39,244 bases of DNA from a virus: the IMG/VR virus record IMGVR_UViG_3300042543_000481, positions 1 through 39,244 of that record. One strand, 5' to 3'. Shown piece by piece: positions 1 through 9,633 of this stretch. Positions within the stretch are counted from its first letter, which is position 1. The number at the start of each line of letters is the position of its first letter. The position numbers were made by a program, and so were the translations under genes. The notes under the pieces were generated by a model, which saw only the letters and a program-made list of their open reading frames with translations, searched no databases and had not been told where the DNA came from.

Positions 1-69
1 ACTGTCGTCAGTAAGTTTTCACATAACAGCATGAGCGTCAATTACTACATCGCCGTCACTAAGAACTGA
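1..69 (+). CDS. 45: Sliding clamp gp45, 3' end only (partial)
   Basis: An open frame enters from the left edge and stops with TGA one base before the clamp-loader start. Only 22 residues are visible, ending NYYIAVTKN. The tail is compatible with the C-terminus of T4-type clamps, but the main argument is position: in T4-like phages gene 45 lies directly upstream of 44 and 62. The clamp is a trimeric ring that tethers the gp43 polymerase to DNA and, in T4, also activates late promoters. The assignment is by synteny and is not proven by this fragment. Confidence 0.6.
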   Translation, partial: TVVSKFSHNSMSVNYYIAVTKN

Positions 70-70
70 C

Positions 71-1024
71 ATGACCAACAACACTACACTGACTGATTTG
101 GTTTGGGTGGAAAAGTATCGCCCTAAGACCATCAACGATTGTCTTTTGCCTGTTGAACTCAAGAAGACATTTACGGGTATTGTAAAGACCGGTAAAATGC
201 CAAACTTGATGTTTTCTGGAAAGCCCGGGACAGGAAAGACCACTGTTGCCCGAGCCCTATGTGCGGAACTTGGGATAGACTACATCATCATTAACTGCTC
301 TGAAGAGCGTGGCATTGACACTCTACGTACCACTATTCGATCTTATGCTTCTACCAAGTCATTGACCGGAGGCAAAAAGGCTATCATTCTTGACGAGTTT
401 GATTACGCTAATCCGCAATCAATGCAACCAGCCCTGCGTGGAGCCATCGAAGAGTTCGCACCAAATTGCAACTTTATCATGACCTGCAACTACAAAAGCA
501 GGATCATAGAAGCACTCCACAGCCGCTGCACGGTAATTGATTTTACGTTTCCTCCCGATGAGCGTGAAATCATTGCCAAAAAAATGATGACACGATGTGG
601 GGCTATTCTTGATAGCGAAAAGATTACTTACAATCCTGCTGTCTTGGCAAATTTGATTGTAAAGCATTTTCCTGATTTTCGCAGAATTATCAACGAACTG
701 CAAAGATATTCATCACATGGCGAAATCGATGTAGGTATTCTTGCAAATAAGGGTGATGCTGATGTCAAGGAGCTTTTAGGCTTCATGAAGAACAAAGACT
801 TTGCCTCTTGCCGTAAGTGGATCGCGCTAAGTGCAGAAGTTGGATCTCCAGACTTTTTTAGAAAGTTGTACGACTCACTCTACGGAGCGCTTAAGAAGCA
901 GTCTATTCCTACAATGGTATTGATTGTTGCTGACTACCAATATAAGGCAGCATTTGTTGCAGATCAAGAGATCAACTTGACAGCAATGGTATGTCAACTC
1001 ATGATGGAATGTGAGTTTGAATAA
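71..1024 (+). CDS. 44: Clamp loader large subunit gp44 (AAA+ ATPase)
   Basis: This is the ATPase of the clamp loader, which opens the gp45 ring and places it on primer-template junctions together with gp62. The 317 residues show an RFC-type N-terminus (VEKYRPKT), Walker A GKPGTGKT at about 50-57, Walker B IILDEFD with D108/E109, a sensor-1-like TCNY near 138-141 and the arginine-finger SRC motif at 151-153. The length matches T4 gp44 (319 residues). It starts one base after the putative gp45 stop and ends in a TAATG overlap with the next gene, which suggests translational coupling that would help balance gp44 and gp62 levels. Confidence 0.95.
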   Translation: MTNNTTLTDLVWVEKYRPKTINDCLLPVELKKTFTGIVKTGKMPNLMFSGKPGTGKTTVARALCAELGIDYIIINCSEERGIDTLRTTIRSYASTKSLTGGKKAIILDEFDYANPQSMQPALRGAIEEFAPNCNFIMTCNYKSRIIEALHSRCTVIDFTFPPDEREIIAKKMMTRCGAILDSEKITYNPAVLANLIVKHFPDFRRIINELQRYSSHGEIDVGILANKGDADVKELLGFMKNKDFASCRKWIALSAEVGSPDFFRKLYDSLYGALKKQSIPTMVLIVADYQYKAAFVADQEINLTAMVCQLMMECEFE

Positions 1025-1404
1025 TGGAACTTAAAGACTTTTTGTCCAGTATCAATACAACCAAGCAAAACCTAATTGATAGCGACCCAAAGGCAGAAAA
1101 GTTATATCTACCTTTTATCGTTAACAAATGCTTGTCCTACTTTCCAGACACAATCATGGCTGTCAATGAGGTCAATTGTTTGGGCTTTGCTGACAAAAAG
1201 ATGCAATATGACTATCTCTTAAATGCCATAAGAGCCAAGAAACGATTTGCCCCTTGGCAAAAAAAGATACAAGATGCGGATGTGGATCTGGTAAAGCAGG
1301 CATACTCTCTTTCTGAAAAAAAAGCACTAGAATTACTGCCACTTTTGTCTCCAGAAAAACTTGAGACAATTCGCAAAACTCAATTTACTGGGGGACATAA
1401 ATAA
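1024..1404 (+). CDS. 62: Clamp loader small subunit gp62
   Basis: This is the non-ATPase partner of gp44 in the clamp loader. The 126-residue protein has the segment PFIVNKCLSYFPDTI near residues 30-45, which I recognise from gp62 of aquatic T4-like phages. It is shorter than T4 gp62 (187 residues), as is common in those phages. The ATG overlaps the gp44 stop (TAATG), and the next gene is regA, so the T4 order 44-62-regA is kept. There is no catalytic motif to check; the call rests on sequence impression plus order. Confidence 0.88.
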   Translation: MELKDFLSSINTTKQNLIDSDPKAEKLYLPFIVNKCLSYFPDTIMAVNEVNCLGFADKKMQYDYLLNAIRAKKRFAPWQKKIQDADVDLVKQAYSLSEKKALELLPLLSPEKLETIRKTQFTGGHK

Positions 1405-1425
1405 CTCTGTTCGTTAGGAGTTATT

Positions 1426-1845
1426 ATGTCTACTTCAGATATTTTTAAGGGTGTAGGGGTTCCTGTGAAACTTACCAAAAAAGAAAATTATTTGGTAATC
1501 AAAGAAACCTTAGAGCGCATTGGCGTTAGCCCAAAAAACAAAAAAGTATTGTACCAATCATGTCACATTGTTCATAAAAATGAACAATACGTAATAGCCC
1601 ATTTCAAAGAATTATTTAAATTGGACAATTTAAAGTCCGAGGTTAGCGACGAAGATATTCAACGTCGAAATGCCATAATAAACTTGCTAGAAGAGTGGGG
1701 TCTGATTAAAGTCCAAGATTCAAACATGATTGAAAATCGAATGGGCATTAACGGAGTAAAAATTTTAAGATACGACGAAAGAGATGATTGGGATTTAATT
1801 CCAAAATTTAATACAGGAACATTGAGAAAATTTTTCGCGGAGTGA
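1426..1845 (+). CDS. regA: RegA translational repressor
   Basis: RegA binds around the start codons of early phage mRNAs and blocks ribosome binding, switching off replication genes and itself. The 139-residue protein carries the family core at about residues 27-70: KETLERIGV, then KVLYQSCHIVHK, then YVIAHFKELFKLD, followed by RRNAIINLLEEWGLI. T4 RegA is 122 residues; the extra length here is mostly N-terminal (about 19 residues before the core). A good Shine-Dalgarno (TAGGAG, 1415-1420) precedes the ATG. In T4 the next gene is 43; here gene 43 is displaced to 13655 by an island of virion genes. Confidence 0.93.
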   Translation: MSTSDIFKGVGVPVKLTKKENYLVIKETLERIGVSPKNKKVLYQSCHIVHKNEQYVIAHFKELFKLDNLKSEVSDEDIQRRNAIINLLEEWGLIKVQDSNMIENRMGINGVKILRYDERDDWDLIPKFNTGTLRKFFAE

Positions 1846-1849
1846 ATAT

Positions 1850-3151
1850 ATGCATAAATTAACACTGTGTATGATCGTAAAGGATGAGTCGCACATTATC
1901 AAAGAATGTTTGCAGTCTACTGCAAAATTTATTGATTACTACATTATTTGTGATACTGGGTCGTCGGACAATACAAAGCAGATTATCAAGGATTACTTTG
2001 ACTCTGTTAATATTCCCGGCGAAATTCATGATCATACTTGGGTAGACTTCGGAAACAATAGAAGCCAAGCTTTGGCTTTGTGCAAAGGCAAGACAAAGTG
2101 GGCAATCATGATTGATGCCGACGATTATATTGAAGGTGATCTGCCTACCAATTTTGATGATAGTATCGATGGGTATACTACTCGGATTAAACGTGGAAAT
2201 TTTGAATGGAAGCGCGTTCAAATTTTTAATATTGACAAAAAGAATTGGCGATACGAGGAGCCTATTCACGAATACCCAATTGCAGAACTTCCAATGAACA
2301 TTCAGCATTTGGATGGCAATTATGCATTCCAAGTCCGTACAGCTGGATATCGAACTATTTCCTGTGCAACCCAACAGGAAAAGTATTGGAAAGATTATTT
2401 GCTACTCCAAGAAGCAATTAAAAAGGACCCTACTTCTCACCGTAAACAATTTTACTTGGCACAATCAGCATTTGATTCCCATAAGTTTGACTTGGCTGAG
2501 CAAGAATATCAAAAGCGTGTAGACATGGGTGGGTGGGACGAGGAAATGTTCTTCTCTCAGATGCGTGTAGGACTTTGTCGGGAATTGCAGAATAAGCCAG
2601 TCGAACAAACCGTAGATGCCTTGCTAAAGGCATGGGAGATGCGTCCCATTCGTGCGGAGCCACTGTATCACATCTCTAATGTGTACCGCAAAAATGGACG
2701 CCCTGCTGCAGCATTTGTGGTAGCGTTCCAAGCCCTATCGATTCCAAAACCTCAACAAGATATTTTGTTTGTCGATGGTGACCCATATCATTGGGGAATT
2801 TTGGATGAAATTGTATCTACTGCACATAGTGTCGGAAAGTTTCATTTGGGACTCCAAGCAGCAGACAAGCTTCTCAATGAAAGCCGATTGCCCCCTGAAC
2901 AAGTTGAACGAGTGCAAAAGAACCGTCAATCATACTACAATAAGGTTATGGAACTTCAGGCACACATGGCTCAGGTTCAGCAGCAGCAAGCAGCCGCACA
3001 AGCCAAAGTCCAAATGCCTGTAACTCCAGCGACAACTCTTAATTTAAATAACGTTGTAACTAAAATGCATGATGTTAAAACAGTATATGGGCAGGATGCT
3101 GCCGACAACGTAGCTGTTAAAAATTTCAAAAAGCGTAAAGTAAAACGATAA
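1850..3151 (+). CDS. Family 2 glycosyltransferase with C-terminal TPR-like repeats
   Basis: A GT-A fold glycosyltransferase. The N-terminus LTLCMIVKDESHII, CDTGSSDNT at 34-42 and the metal-binding DADD at 89-92 are GT2 hallmarks. From about residue 200 the sequence turns helical and repetitive (HRKQFYLAQSAFDSHKFDLAEQEYQKR), as in TPR proteins, and the last 70 residues are Gln/Ala-rich with a basic tail. GGAG at 1839-1842 is a good ribosome site. It sits between regA and the fibre genes, so it may glycosylate a virion fibre or a host surface sugar; acceptor and donor cannot be told from sequence. The GT2 call is firm, the TPR call moderate. Confidence 0.85.
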   Translation: MHKLTLCMIVKDESHIIKECLQSTAKFIDYYIICDTGSSDNTKQIIKDYFDSVNIPGEIHDHTWVDFGNNRSQALALCKGKTKWAIMIDADDYIEGDLPTNFDDSIDGYTTRIKRGNFEWKRVQIFNIDKKNWRYEEPIHEYPIAELPMNIQHLDGNYAFQVRTAGYRTISCATQQEKYWKDYLLLQEAIKKDPTSHRKQFYLAQSAFDSHKFDLAEQEYQKRVDMGGWDEEMFFSQMRVGLCRELQNKPVEQTVDALLKAWEMRPIRAEPLYHISNVYRKNGRPAAAFVVAFQALSIPKPQQDILFVDGDPYHWGILDEIVSTAHSVGKFHLGLQAADKLLNESRLPPEQVERVQKNRQSYYNKVMELQAHMAQVQQQQAAAQAKVQMPVTPATTLNLNNVVTKMHDVKTVYGQDAADNVAVKNFKKRKVKR

Positions 3152-3163
3152 GCTTCAGCACCC

Positions 3164-3171
3164 CTAAATAT
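3164..3171 (+). promoter_or_regulatory. T4-late-like promoter box CTAAATAT
   Basis: The box lies in the short gap between the glycosyltransferase stop and the collagen-like gene, 28 nt before its ATG. It resembles the T4 late consensus TATAAATA and matches the CTAAATA boxes upstream of several other genes in this window. No -35 element is expected, because T4-type late promoters use the gp55 sigma factor. Confidence 0.5.
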
Positions 3172-3199
3172 TAGGCCCGAAGTTGGATATTTGCCTACC

Positions 3200-5137
3200 A
3201 TGCCTAATATCAGAGATACTGTAACGCTAATAAAAGAATGTCAACATCTAGAAATGGGTGTTGACTATTTTATTGTTGAAAATGTGACCGATCCAACGGT
3301 AATTAAGGTAGGATCCGGTCTATCTAAATTAAAATTACAAGATAAATTTGGAAAAAGTTATCTTTTAGAAGGTAATTCTCAAAAGATAGCTTCTTTATTT
3401 AAAGTTTCTGATTTATATTCAAAAATCAACTCAGACGTTTGGAGCCTTAAAGAGTCTTTTGGTTATTTTCCGCAGGGTGCAAAATTTAAAGAATATACTG
3501 ATGCTTCTAATCCTGAATATGCAGTAAAAATTGGAGTTGGCGTTTCAGAAAAAATTTTAGTAGAACAGACAACTAATAAAATTATTAAATTAGTTGGTAA
3601 TGGTGATAAGATCAAATCAATGTTTGATCGAACACTTTCATCACCACAAACTAAACCAACCGTAATTGAACAAAAAATACCTCAATATATTCCCGGCCCA
3701 CAGGGTCCAATTGGTATCCAAGGAGAAATGGGTCCTGTTGGGCAAATAGGTTTACCGGGTCCCAAAGGAGACAAAGGAGATGCAGGACCACAAGGAAACA
3801 CGGGCGACAGGGGTGAACAAGGAGAAATTGGTCCGCAAGGAGAACAAGGTGCACAGGGAGAACCTGGCATACAAGGTCCAGTGGGCCATCAAGGTAATGT
3901 GGGCGAGCGTGGACTGCCAGGTCCACAGGGTTTGGTTGGCCCTCAAGGAACACAAGGACCGATGGGTCCAATGGGTCCGAGGGGTGCAAAGGGAGATAGA
4001 GGAGAAAAGGGTGATACGGGAGAGGCTGGTTCGGACGGTGCGCAAGGTTCGGTGGGCCCAAAGGGTGATATCGGAGAAAAGGGCGAAAGGGGAGATAGAG
4101 GACTTATGGGTCCTCAAGGCCCTGTTGGACCTAGAGGAGAGAAGGGGGAACCGGGAACTCAAGGTCCTATCGGGCCTCAAGGCTCACAAGGACCCGCCGG
4201 AGAATCGCCAGTCTTAACTGCGGAATATCCTTTAAAGTTAGAAAATAACAAACTAACTTTTGATTCAGATAAGTTTACAAAGCTTATAGACAAATATAGA
4301 AACACTGATATTCAAAAAGCAATTGACGCCATTGGCAAAACAATGCCTGATGGTGGCGGCGCAGTTGGCATTAAGTTTAATGGATCGAATCTTATTAAAT
4401 CTGTCAGTGATATTAATTTTACTGGCAATGGGGTGACTGTCACCCAACAAGGTAAAAATGTAGAAGTTAATATTCCGGGTGGTTTTAGTCCTCTTATTGG
4501 TGTTGCTCAAATTGTTGCAGGATCGGGAATTACATTATCTCCCGAAGATGGCATTGGAATTGTAACAATAACAGCTACAGGAAGTGGTACTGTTGGAAAT
4601 ACTGGTGCTACTGGTCCCCAAGGGCCGCAAGGAAACACTGGTGCTACTGGACCAGCTGGAGCCGCTGGTGCTGGAGGAACTTATTATTATCAACTTAATG
4701 CACCAACAGATCCCGGTATTACAATGGGATTCCGCTGGATGGCTTCCGATACTGGTATTGAGTATGTTTATATAAACGATGGAAATACAAATCAATGGGT
4801 CCAACCAACAAATACTGGCGGATCCAGCACAACTTCAATATCAATTCTTGCAACGACTGCCGTAACTGGTGCTACCTACACAGCTCTTTCGTCTGATTAT
4901 TATATTGGAGTTAGTTATGCGGGTCCAGTTACAGTAACTCTTCCAGTCAATCCAGAGACTGGAAGAGAAATAGTGGTAAAAGACGAATCAGGAAACGCGG
5001 GAGCTGGAGTTACGCGGCAAATAACTATTGTCGGAGCCACGGCAGCACACACAATCGACAACCAAAGTTCAGCAATAATTAATCTAGACAATGCCGGGTT
5101 ACATTTCATTTACAGAAATGGATGGAGAATAATATAA
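3200..5137 (+). CDS. Collagen-like fibre/virion surface protein
   Basis: About 645 residues. After a 165-residue N-terminal domain there is an unbroken run of about 57 G-X-Y triplets (nucleotides 3694 to about 4205) rich in GPQ, GEK and GDR, which should form a collagen triple helix without hydroxyproline. A linker, a second short G-X-Y run near 4597-4680 and a beta-rich C-terminal domain follow. Trimeric collagen stalks of this kind occur in phage tail and head fibres. An in-frame TTG at 3191 is possible, but ATG 3200 is the conventional choice. It ends in a TAATG overlap with the next gene. Fibre role inferred; exact position on the virion unknown. Confidence 0.8.
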   Translation: MPNIRDTVTLIKECQHLEMGVDYFIVENVTDPTVIKVGSGLSKLKLQDKFGKSYLLEGNSQKIASLFKVSDLYSKINSDVWSLKESFGYFPQGAKFKEYTDASNPEYAVKIGVGVSEKILVEQTTNKIIKLVGNGDKIKSMFDRTLSSPQTKPTVIEQKIPQYIPGPQGPIGIQGEMGPVGQIGLPGPKGDKGDAGPQGNTGDRGEQGEIGPQGEQGAQGEPGIQGPVGHQGNVGERGLPGPQGLVGPQGTQGPMGPMGPRGAKGDRGEKGDTGEAGSDGAQGSVGPKGDIGEKGERGDRGLMGPQGPVGPRGEKGEPGTQGPIGPQGSQGPAGESPVLTAEYPLKLENNKLTFDSDKFTKLIDKYRNTDIQKAIDAIGKTMPDGGGAVGIKFNGSNLIKSVSDINFTGNGVTVTQQGKNVEVNIPGGFSPLIGVAQIVAGSGITLSPEDGIGIVTITATGSGTVGNTGATGPQGPQGNTGATGPAGAAGAGGTYYYQLNAPTDPGITMGFRWMASDTGIEYVYINDGNTNQWVQPTNTGGSSTTSISILATTAVTGATYTALSSDYYIGVSYAGPVTVTLPVNPETGREIVVKDESGNAGAGVTRQITIVGATAAHTIDNQSSAIINLDNAGLHFIYRNGWRII

Positions 5138-6372
5138 TGTCATACCTATTTAACGATCTTGTGGGATTCAAAGGAAATGTTGTAGATGCTTTCAATCGTC
5201 TAAAGGTTAGCAATCCTTTTACCTTATTTGACAGTCAGCAAAGATATACACTCAGTGATAAATGGGATTATGTTGGAGTGAGTGGTGGTACCTATTCTTA
5301 TAATCCAGTAGAAAGCACAGTATCTCTAACTTCAGGAACTACAAGTGGTTCTAAGATGTATGTGGAAACTAAAAGAGTGTTTCCATACCAACCTGGAAAA
5401 TCTTTGACTATTGTTGATTCATTTGCAATGGCCCAACCAAAAAGTGGATTGCGCCAAAGGGTTGGTTATTTTGGAATAACGGGCGGTGTTACAGCTGGAA
5501 CGCCATATAACGGAGTATACCTACAGCAAGATGGATTGACATTGTCGGTTTGCTTGACATCGGCTTCACTCGGAACCACACAAACGGTAACACAATCAAA
5601 TTGGAATGGTGATAAATTTGATGGAACTGGTGATTCTGGTGTTACGATAGATGTGACAAAAGGAAATATTTTTTGGCTAGATGTTGAATGGTTGGGTGTG
5701 GGTGATGTCCGCACTGGATTCTTTATAGATGGTAAACCTGTTGTGGCACACACATTTTATAATACAAATAAAAATTCAACAACCTATATGTCAACTGCAT
5801 GTTTGCCTTTGCGATACGAGATTGAAAATACTGCTGGTCAAACAGGCAGCAGTACCATGAGACAAATTTGTTCAACGATATTGTCTGAAGGTGGATATGA
5901 AGGATTCAGCAGAAGATACAACGTAACCCACAGTGGAACTACACCCCATACTTTAACAACAGCAGGAACTCAATATCCACTGGTTGCAATACGAATGGCC
6001 CCCGATAGATTGGATAGTATTATTGTGCCGTCAAATATTAGTGTGGCAATAGAGCCGGGAACAAATAACAAACCATTAGTAGTGCAATACAGAATTTTAT
6101 TGAATCCAACTTTAACGGGAGGCGCGTGGCAAACACATTTCAATGGAAATGTTCAATATAATATTACGGCTACGGGGGTTACTGGTGGAACTGATATTAT
6201 CGGTGAGTATATAAGTAGCTTCGGAACCTTGGATGTATCTAGCATAAATGATTTTAATTTTCAAATAGGAAGAACACAACTGGGAGTAAGTGATACATTT
6301 GTTCTCGTACTGGTTCCTACGACAAATAACACACAAGGTTATACAGATCTTTCATGGTTTGAAATCATATAA
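5137..6372 (+). CDS. Putative virion surface protein, beta-rich
   Basis: A 411-residue protein starting [14 protein letters not shown] 5137 is preferred over ATG 5122 because it overlaps the previous stop (TAATG) and has GGAG at 5124-5127 at proper spacing. It is rich in Thr, Ser, Gly and aromatic residues, with no membrane segment or known catalytic motif. The centre (FWLDVEWLGVGDVRTGFFIDG) looks like a laminin-G or concanavalin-like beta sandwich and resembles the middle of the paralogues at 8134 and 9935 (HYLIAFHNDVVRFWINDVLV). Its place between two collagen-type fibre genes suggests a receptor-binding or decoration protein. Function inferred from context. Confidence 0.65.
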   Translation: MSYLFNDLVGFKGNVVDAFNRLKVSNPFTLFDSQQRYTLSDKWDYVGVSGGTYSYNPVESTVSLTSGTTSGSKMYVETKRVFPYQPGKSLTIVDSFAMAQPKSGLRQRVGYFGITGGVTAGTPYNGVYLQQDGLTLSVCLTSASLGTTQTVTQSNWNGDKFDGTGDSGVTIDVTKGNIFWLDVEWLGVGDVRTGFFIDGKPVVAHTFYNTNKNSTTYMSTACLPLRYEIENTAGQTGSSTMRQICSTILSEGGYEGFSRRYNVTHSGTTPHTLTTAGTQYPLVAIRMAPDRLDSIIVPSNISVAIEPGTNNKPLVVQYRILLNPTLTGGAWQTHFNGNVQYNITATGVTGGTDIIGEYISSFGTLDVSSINDFNFQIGRTQLGVSDTFVLVLVPTTNNTQGYTDLSWFEII

Positions 6373-6375
6373 ATA
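6368..6375 (+). promoter_or_regulatory. T4-late promoter box TATAAATA
   Basis: A perfect match to the T4 late consensus. It overlaps the stop codon of the upstream gene (TAA at 6370-6372) and ends 7 nt before the ATG at 6383. With the T4 geometry, initiation would fall one or two bases before the start codon, so the mRNA would be almost leaderless. Confidence 0.7.
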
Positions 6376-6382
6376 TTAAGAC

Positions 6383-8119
6383 ATGCCATTAGATTTTCCT
6401 CCATCCCCATCACTAAACGAAATTTACACCTTTGGTGGTCGTTCTTGGCAATGGAACGGAACTGCGTGGGATGTTTATAATCCTGCGGGTGGTTTGACGC
6501 AATATGTTTCACAATTAAATGGTCTTTGTGGATCAATTAATATTGCTGCAGGAACTTCTATATCTGTAACCCCAACGGGAAATACTCTAACAATTGCCTA
6601 TACTGGTGGAGGCGGTGGCGGTGGAGCTACGGGTGCTACTGGAGCCACTGGAGCCACTGGAGCCACTGGTCCACAAGGAAATACAGGTGCTACTGGAGCC
6701 ACTGGTTCTCAAGGTATTCAGGGAAATACAGGAAACACTGGTGCCACTGGTCCACAGGGAAACACTGGTGCTACTGGTGCCATACCCACTGATTATGTAA
6801 TTTCTTTCAATGGACTTACAGGTGCAGTCACAGGTGTAGCATCTATTCGTGGTCTTACTGGTGCTGTTGGAATCACCAATGGTACTGGAATCGGTCTGAG
6901 TGTATCTGGTCAGACTATGACCTTCAGTAATACTGGAGTATTGAGTATTAATGGTGGTACTGGTGCCGTTGCGAATGTTGCAAGAACAAATGTAGATAAT
7001 AATTTTAGTACTGCTCAAACCATAGATGCACCAGGTGCATATCTTGAAATAATTGGTAGTGCTACCGCCTTTACTCTTACTCCTGGTGTGGGTATTGCAG
7101 TTAGTGATTCAGTTAATTTTCCTCAAACATTACAGTTTAATCAGACAGTTACTGCTACTACAGTTACTCTTCCTAATTATACTACAACTTTAGCAGGTCT
7201 TTCTGGTAATCAAACCTTCACCGCACTCAACACATTCTCTGCGGGGATTAGCGCTTCGGGTGGTGTGACTCTTGCAGGAACATTACAGGGAACAACTGCA
7301 AACTTTACAGGTCTTGTATCTTCCACTGTAGGTTTCTCTGGATCTGGAACCAATCTTACCAATATTGTTAAAACTATAAATGGTCTTTCTGGTGGTGTAA
7401 CTTTTGCAGCAGGAACAAACATCACCCTGACGCCAGTAGGCAATACAATCACAATTGCCTCTTCTGGTGGCGGTGGTGGAAGTCCAGTATATGGTGTTAC
7501 AACCAGCATTGATTTTTCTGAACAAATAAATCAAATAAAAGTAAGAGTCTATGGACCCAGTGTATTTTTTGGTTTTCAGCCTTCTATATTCAGCACAGCC
7601 GATTCAATAACAGACATAAGATTATCTACAGACAGTGTTTCGGAAATAATAACTTTTTCTAATATTGTAAGTTATGTTGCCAGTTATGCATCTGATTTAA
7701 ATGCTTGGGTTGTAGAAATTACTGCAAAACCTCCATTTAAATTTAATACAACCGCAGAAACAATATATAGCAGTCAATTTTTTAATAATTTATCAGCATC
7801 TTGGACGGTTGGTGCATTAAGTTTTCAAGATTCTTGGGCGGATGGTGATGGAGGAGTTTTTGATAATGTTGAACTTATTCACAAGCCAGAAACTTTTGTG
7901 ACAAAAACTTTGACAGGAATCACCTGGGCCAATGCAAGTTCTTTCATAACCTGCAAAGTCATGGGGCTTACATCTGCAGACCATACGGCAGAAGATGCCA
8001 TAATCGAAGGCGTTCAGTTTGAGATAAATAATATAGTTGGAGGCACAGGCTTTGATATTATCGGCCATGCCCCAGAAGAAACATACGGAAAATACACGAT
8101 TGAGTGTTTAGGTCAATAA
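6383..8119 (+). CDS. Collagen-repeat tail fibre-like protein
   Basis: A 578-residue protein. The N-terminus (PPSPSLNEIYTFGGRSWQWNGTAWDVY) is the kind of short beta module found at the head of phage fibre proteins. A collagen-like run of about 18 G-X-Y triplets, mostly GAT and GNT, follows at nucleotides 6630-6785. Repeated units such as INGLSGGVTFAAGTNITLTPVGNTITI then recur (compare about residues 45-75 and 330-360), as in trimeric beta-helix fibres. The C-terminal 200 residues are a separate globular domain. It follows a consensus late promoter, which fits a structural gene. Fibre call good, receptor unknown. Confidence 0.8.
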   Translation: MPLDFPPSPSLNEIYTFGGRSWQWNGTAWDVYNPAGGLTQYVSQLNGLCGSINIAAGTSISVTPTGNTLTIAYTGGGGGGGATGATGATGATGATGPQGNTGATGATGSQGIQGNTGNTGATGPQGNTGATGAIPTDYVISFNGLTGAVTGVASIRGLTGAVGITNGTGIGLSVSGQTMTFSNTGVLSINGGTGAVANVARTNVDNNFSTAQTIDAPGAYLEIIGSATAFTLTPGVGIAVSDSVNFPQTLQFNQTVTATTVTLPNYTTTLAGLSGNQTFTALNTFSAGISASGGVTLAGTLQGTTANFTGLVSSTVGFSGSGTNLTNIVKTINGLSGGVTFAAGTNITLTPVGNTITIASSGGGGGSPVYGVTTSIDFSEQINQIKVRVYGPSVFFGFQPSIFSTADSITDIRLSTDSVSEIITFSNIVSYVASYASDLNAWVVEITAKPPFKFNTTAETIYSSQFFNNLSASWTVGALSFQDSWADGDGGVFDNVELIHKPETFVTKTLTGITWANASSFITCKVMGLTSADHTAEDAIIEGVQFEINNIVGGTGFDIIGHAPEETYGKYTIECLGQ

Positions 8120-8133
8120 GGAGAATATGAAAA

Positions 8134-9633
8134 ATGGGCGTTAATATAAAAGGCGGAAACGATTCAGCAGGTTTGGCAAACGTAAGTTCAAATTATGAAC
8201 TTCAGGTAGTTACTCCTCAAATTGAAGAAAATGCTGGATTCGTTCAACTGAGCACCGAGGTTGATCCCGGTGATGTCTTGGGAACAAGAACAGTTATTGC
8301 GGCTGAGTGTTCGGATGACTATAGACTTCGCGTTGGCGTTGACCAAACAATTTTTAATGCTTCGTTTGAAGGAACTTCAATTCTCACCACTACGTGGAGC
8401 CAGTTGCTGACATCCATGACAGCTACCCAGTCAAGCAACTTCTTGACTTTAAACGCCGGTTCATCAACTACATCAGGACACGCAGCATACATTCGTACGC
8501 ACAGACATATTCCGACATTTGGAACATATCCAACTTATGTTGATATGTGGATTCGGGAAGTGAATGTTACTACAACTAATGCTGTTAGTGAATGGGGTCT
8601 CCTTTATGTAACTACAGCAGCAACAGCACAGCCGATTGATGGTATATTTTTCCGTCGTCTTTCTGCTGGAGTTTTGAAAGCAATAATTACAAATAACTCT
8701 GTTGATATTGCAGAAGCCATAATTACTACAACAAATGTACCTCCACGTGATGGTTCTGGAACCTTTGATCCTACTGAAGCAAACCACTATCTGATCGCAT
8801 TCCACAATGACGTAGTCAGATTCTGGATAAACGACGTACTTGTAGCGGAAATCGAATGTCCGGGTGCACAAGCACAGTTCTCGGCATCTTCTTCCAATCC
8901 TGTTGGATTTAGAGTAGTAAACACAGGTACAGTATCTCCATCCGCTCGCCAGCTCTTGGTTGGATACGTAAACGTAGGTATTGGTGATCAAAACACAAAC
9001 AAGCCATGGTCCCACGCAATGTGCGGTCTTGGAAACGGAGCATATCAGCTTGCCCAAGGCAACACTCCCGGCCCAACAGTCACACGTGCTTCGGGTGCAG
9101 CAGGCCACCCCGCAAGCGGTACTGCACGTGCTGCAGGTACATGGACTGCCACATCTGCTCCTGCACTAAACAACTTGGGTGGTCTATGGACATCACCAGC
9201 AATATCCACTCTTGCATCCGATGCAGATTATCCAGTATTTGCTTTCCAAAATCCGACAGGAACCGCAACCCTTCCCGGAAAGACTCTGTATATTACTGGT
9301 ATTCGTGTAGGTGAAGCATATGTTTCAGCAGCAGCGTCAACTAACTCAATTTTATTGTCTTATATCGTAATGGTCGGATCCAGTGCAGTTGCAACCAGCA
9401 CAGCTGATGCAGCCACAACTGTTTCTGGTAAATCTATTACTGTAGGCGGTCACGGATTTCTTTCAACCGAAGTGGTTGGAAACTATAAACCCGGCTTTGA
9501 AGTAAGATTTGATTCACCGTTAATGATTCCGGCTGGCCATTACTTTACCTTTGTTGTACGTCCCTTCGGTACCGTAACAAGCAATACTCTTGTTGTCACA
9601 AGCAGCCTTGCAGTCAATGGATATTTTGAATAA
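8134..9633 (+). CDS. Putative virion/fibre protein, paralogue A
   Basis: A 499-residue protein starting MGVNIKGGNDSAGLANV. It is homologous along its whole length to the product of 9935-11437; the two share N-terminus, centre (NTPGPTVTR, GHPASGTAR) and C-terminus (VRPFGTVT, NGYFE). It is Thr/Ala/Gly-rich and predicted beta, with no membrane segment or enzyme motif. AAGGAG at 8118-8123 sits 10 nt before ATG 8134; an ATG at 8127 opens only a five-codon frame. It lies in the fibre island, so a decoration or tail-surface protein is likely. Confidence 0.7.
   Translation: MGVNIKGGNDSAGLANVSSNYELQVVTPQIEENAGFVQLSTEVDPGDVLGTRTVIAAECSDDYRLRVGVDQTIFNASFEGTSILTTTWSQLLTSMTATQSSNFLTLNAGSSTTSGHAAYIRTHRHIPTFGTYPTYVDMWIREVNVTTTNAVSEWGLLYVTTAATAQPIDGIFFRRLSAGVLKAIITNNSVDIAEAIITTTNVPPRDGSGTFDPTEANHYLIAFHNDVVRFWINDVLVAEIECPGAQAQFSASSSNPVGFRVVNTGTVSPSARQLLVGYVNVGIGDQNTNKPWSHAMCGLGNGAYQLAQGNTPGPTVTRASGAAGHPASGTARAAGTWTATSAPALNNLGGLWTSPAISTLASDADYPVFAFQNPTGTATLPGKTLYITGIRVGEAYVSAAASTNSILLSYIVMVGSSAVATSTADAATTVSGKSITVGGHGFLSTEVVGNYKPGFEVRFDSPLMIPAGHYFTFVVRPFGTVTSNTLVVTSSLAVNGYFE

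Noticed and set aside
3682-4217. Several long frames on both strands over the collagen region
   Set aside because: They mirror the G-X-Y periodicity of the real gene (Pro/Ser/Leu-rich or Arg/Val-rich shadows) and lack ribosome sites.
8473-9108. 211-codon minus-strand frame opposite paralogue A
   Set aside because: Cys/Arg/Ser-rich shadow of the Thr/Ala-rich gene; no start signals.
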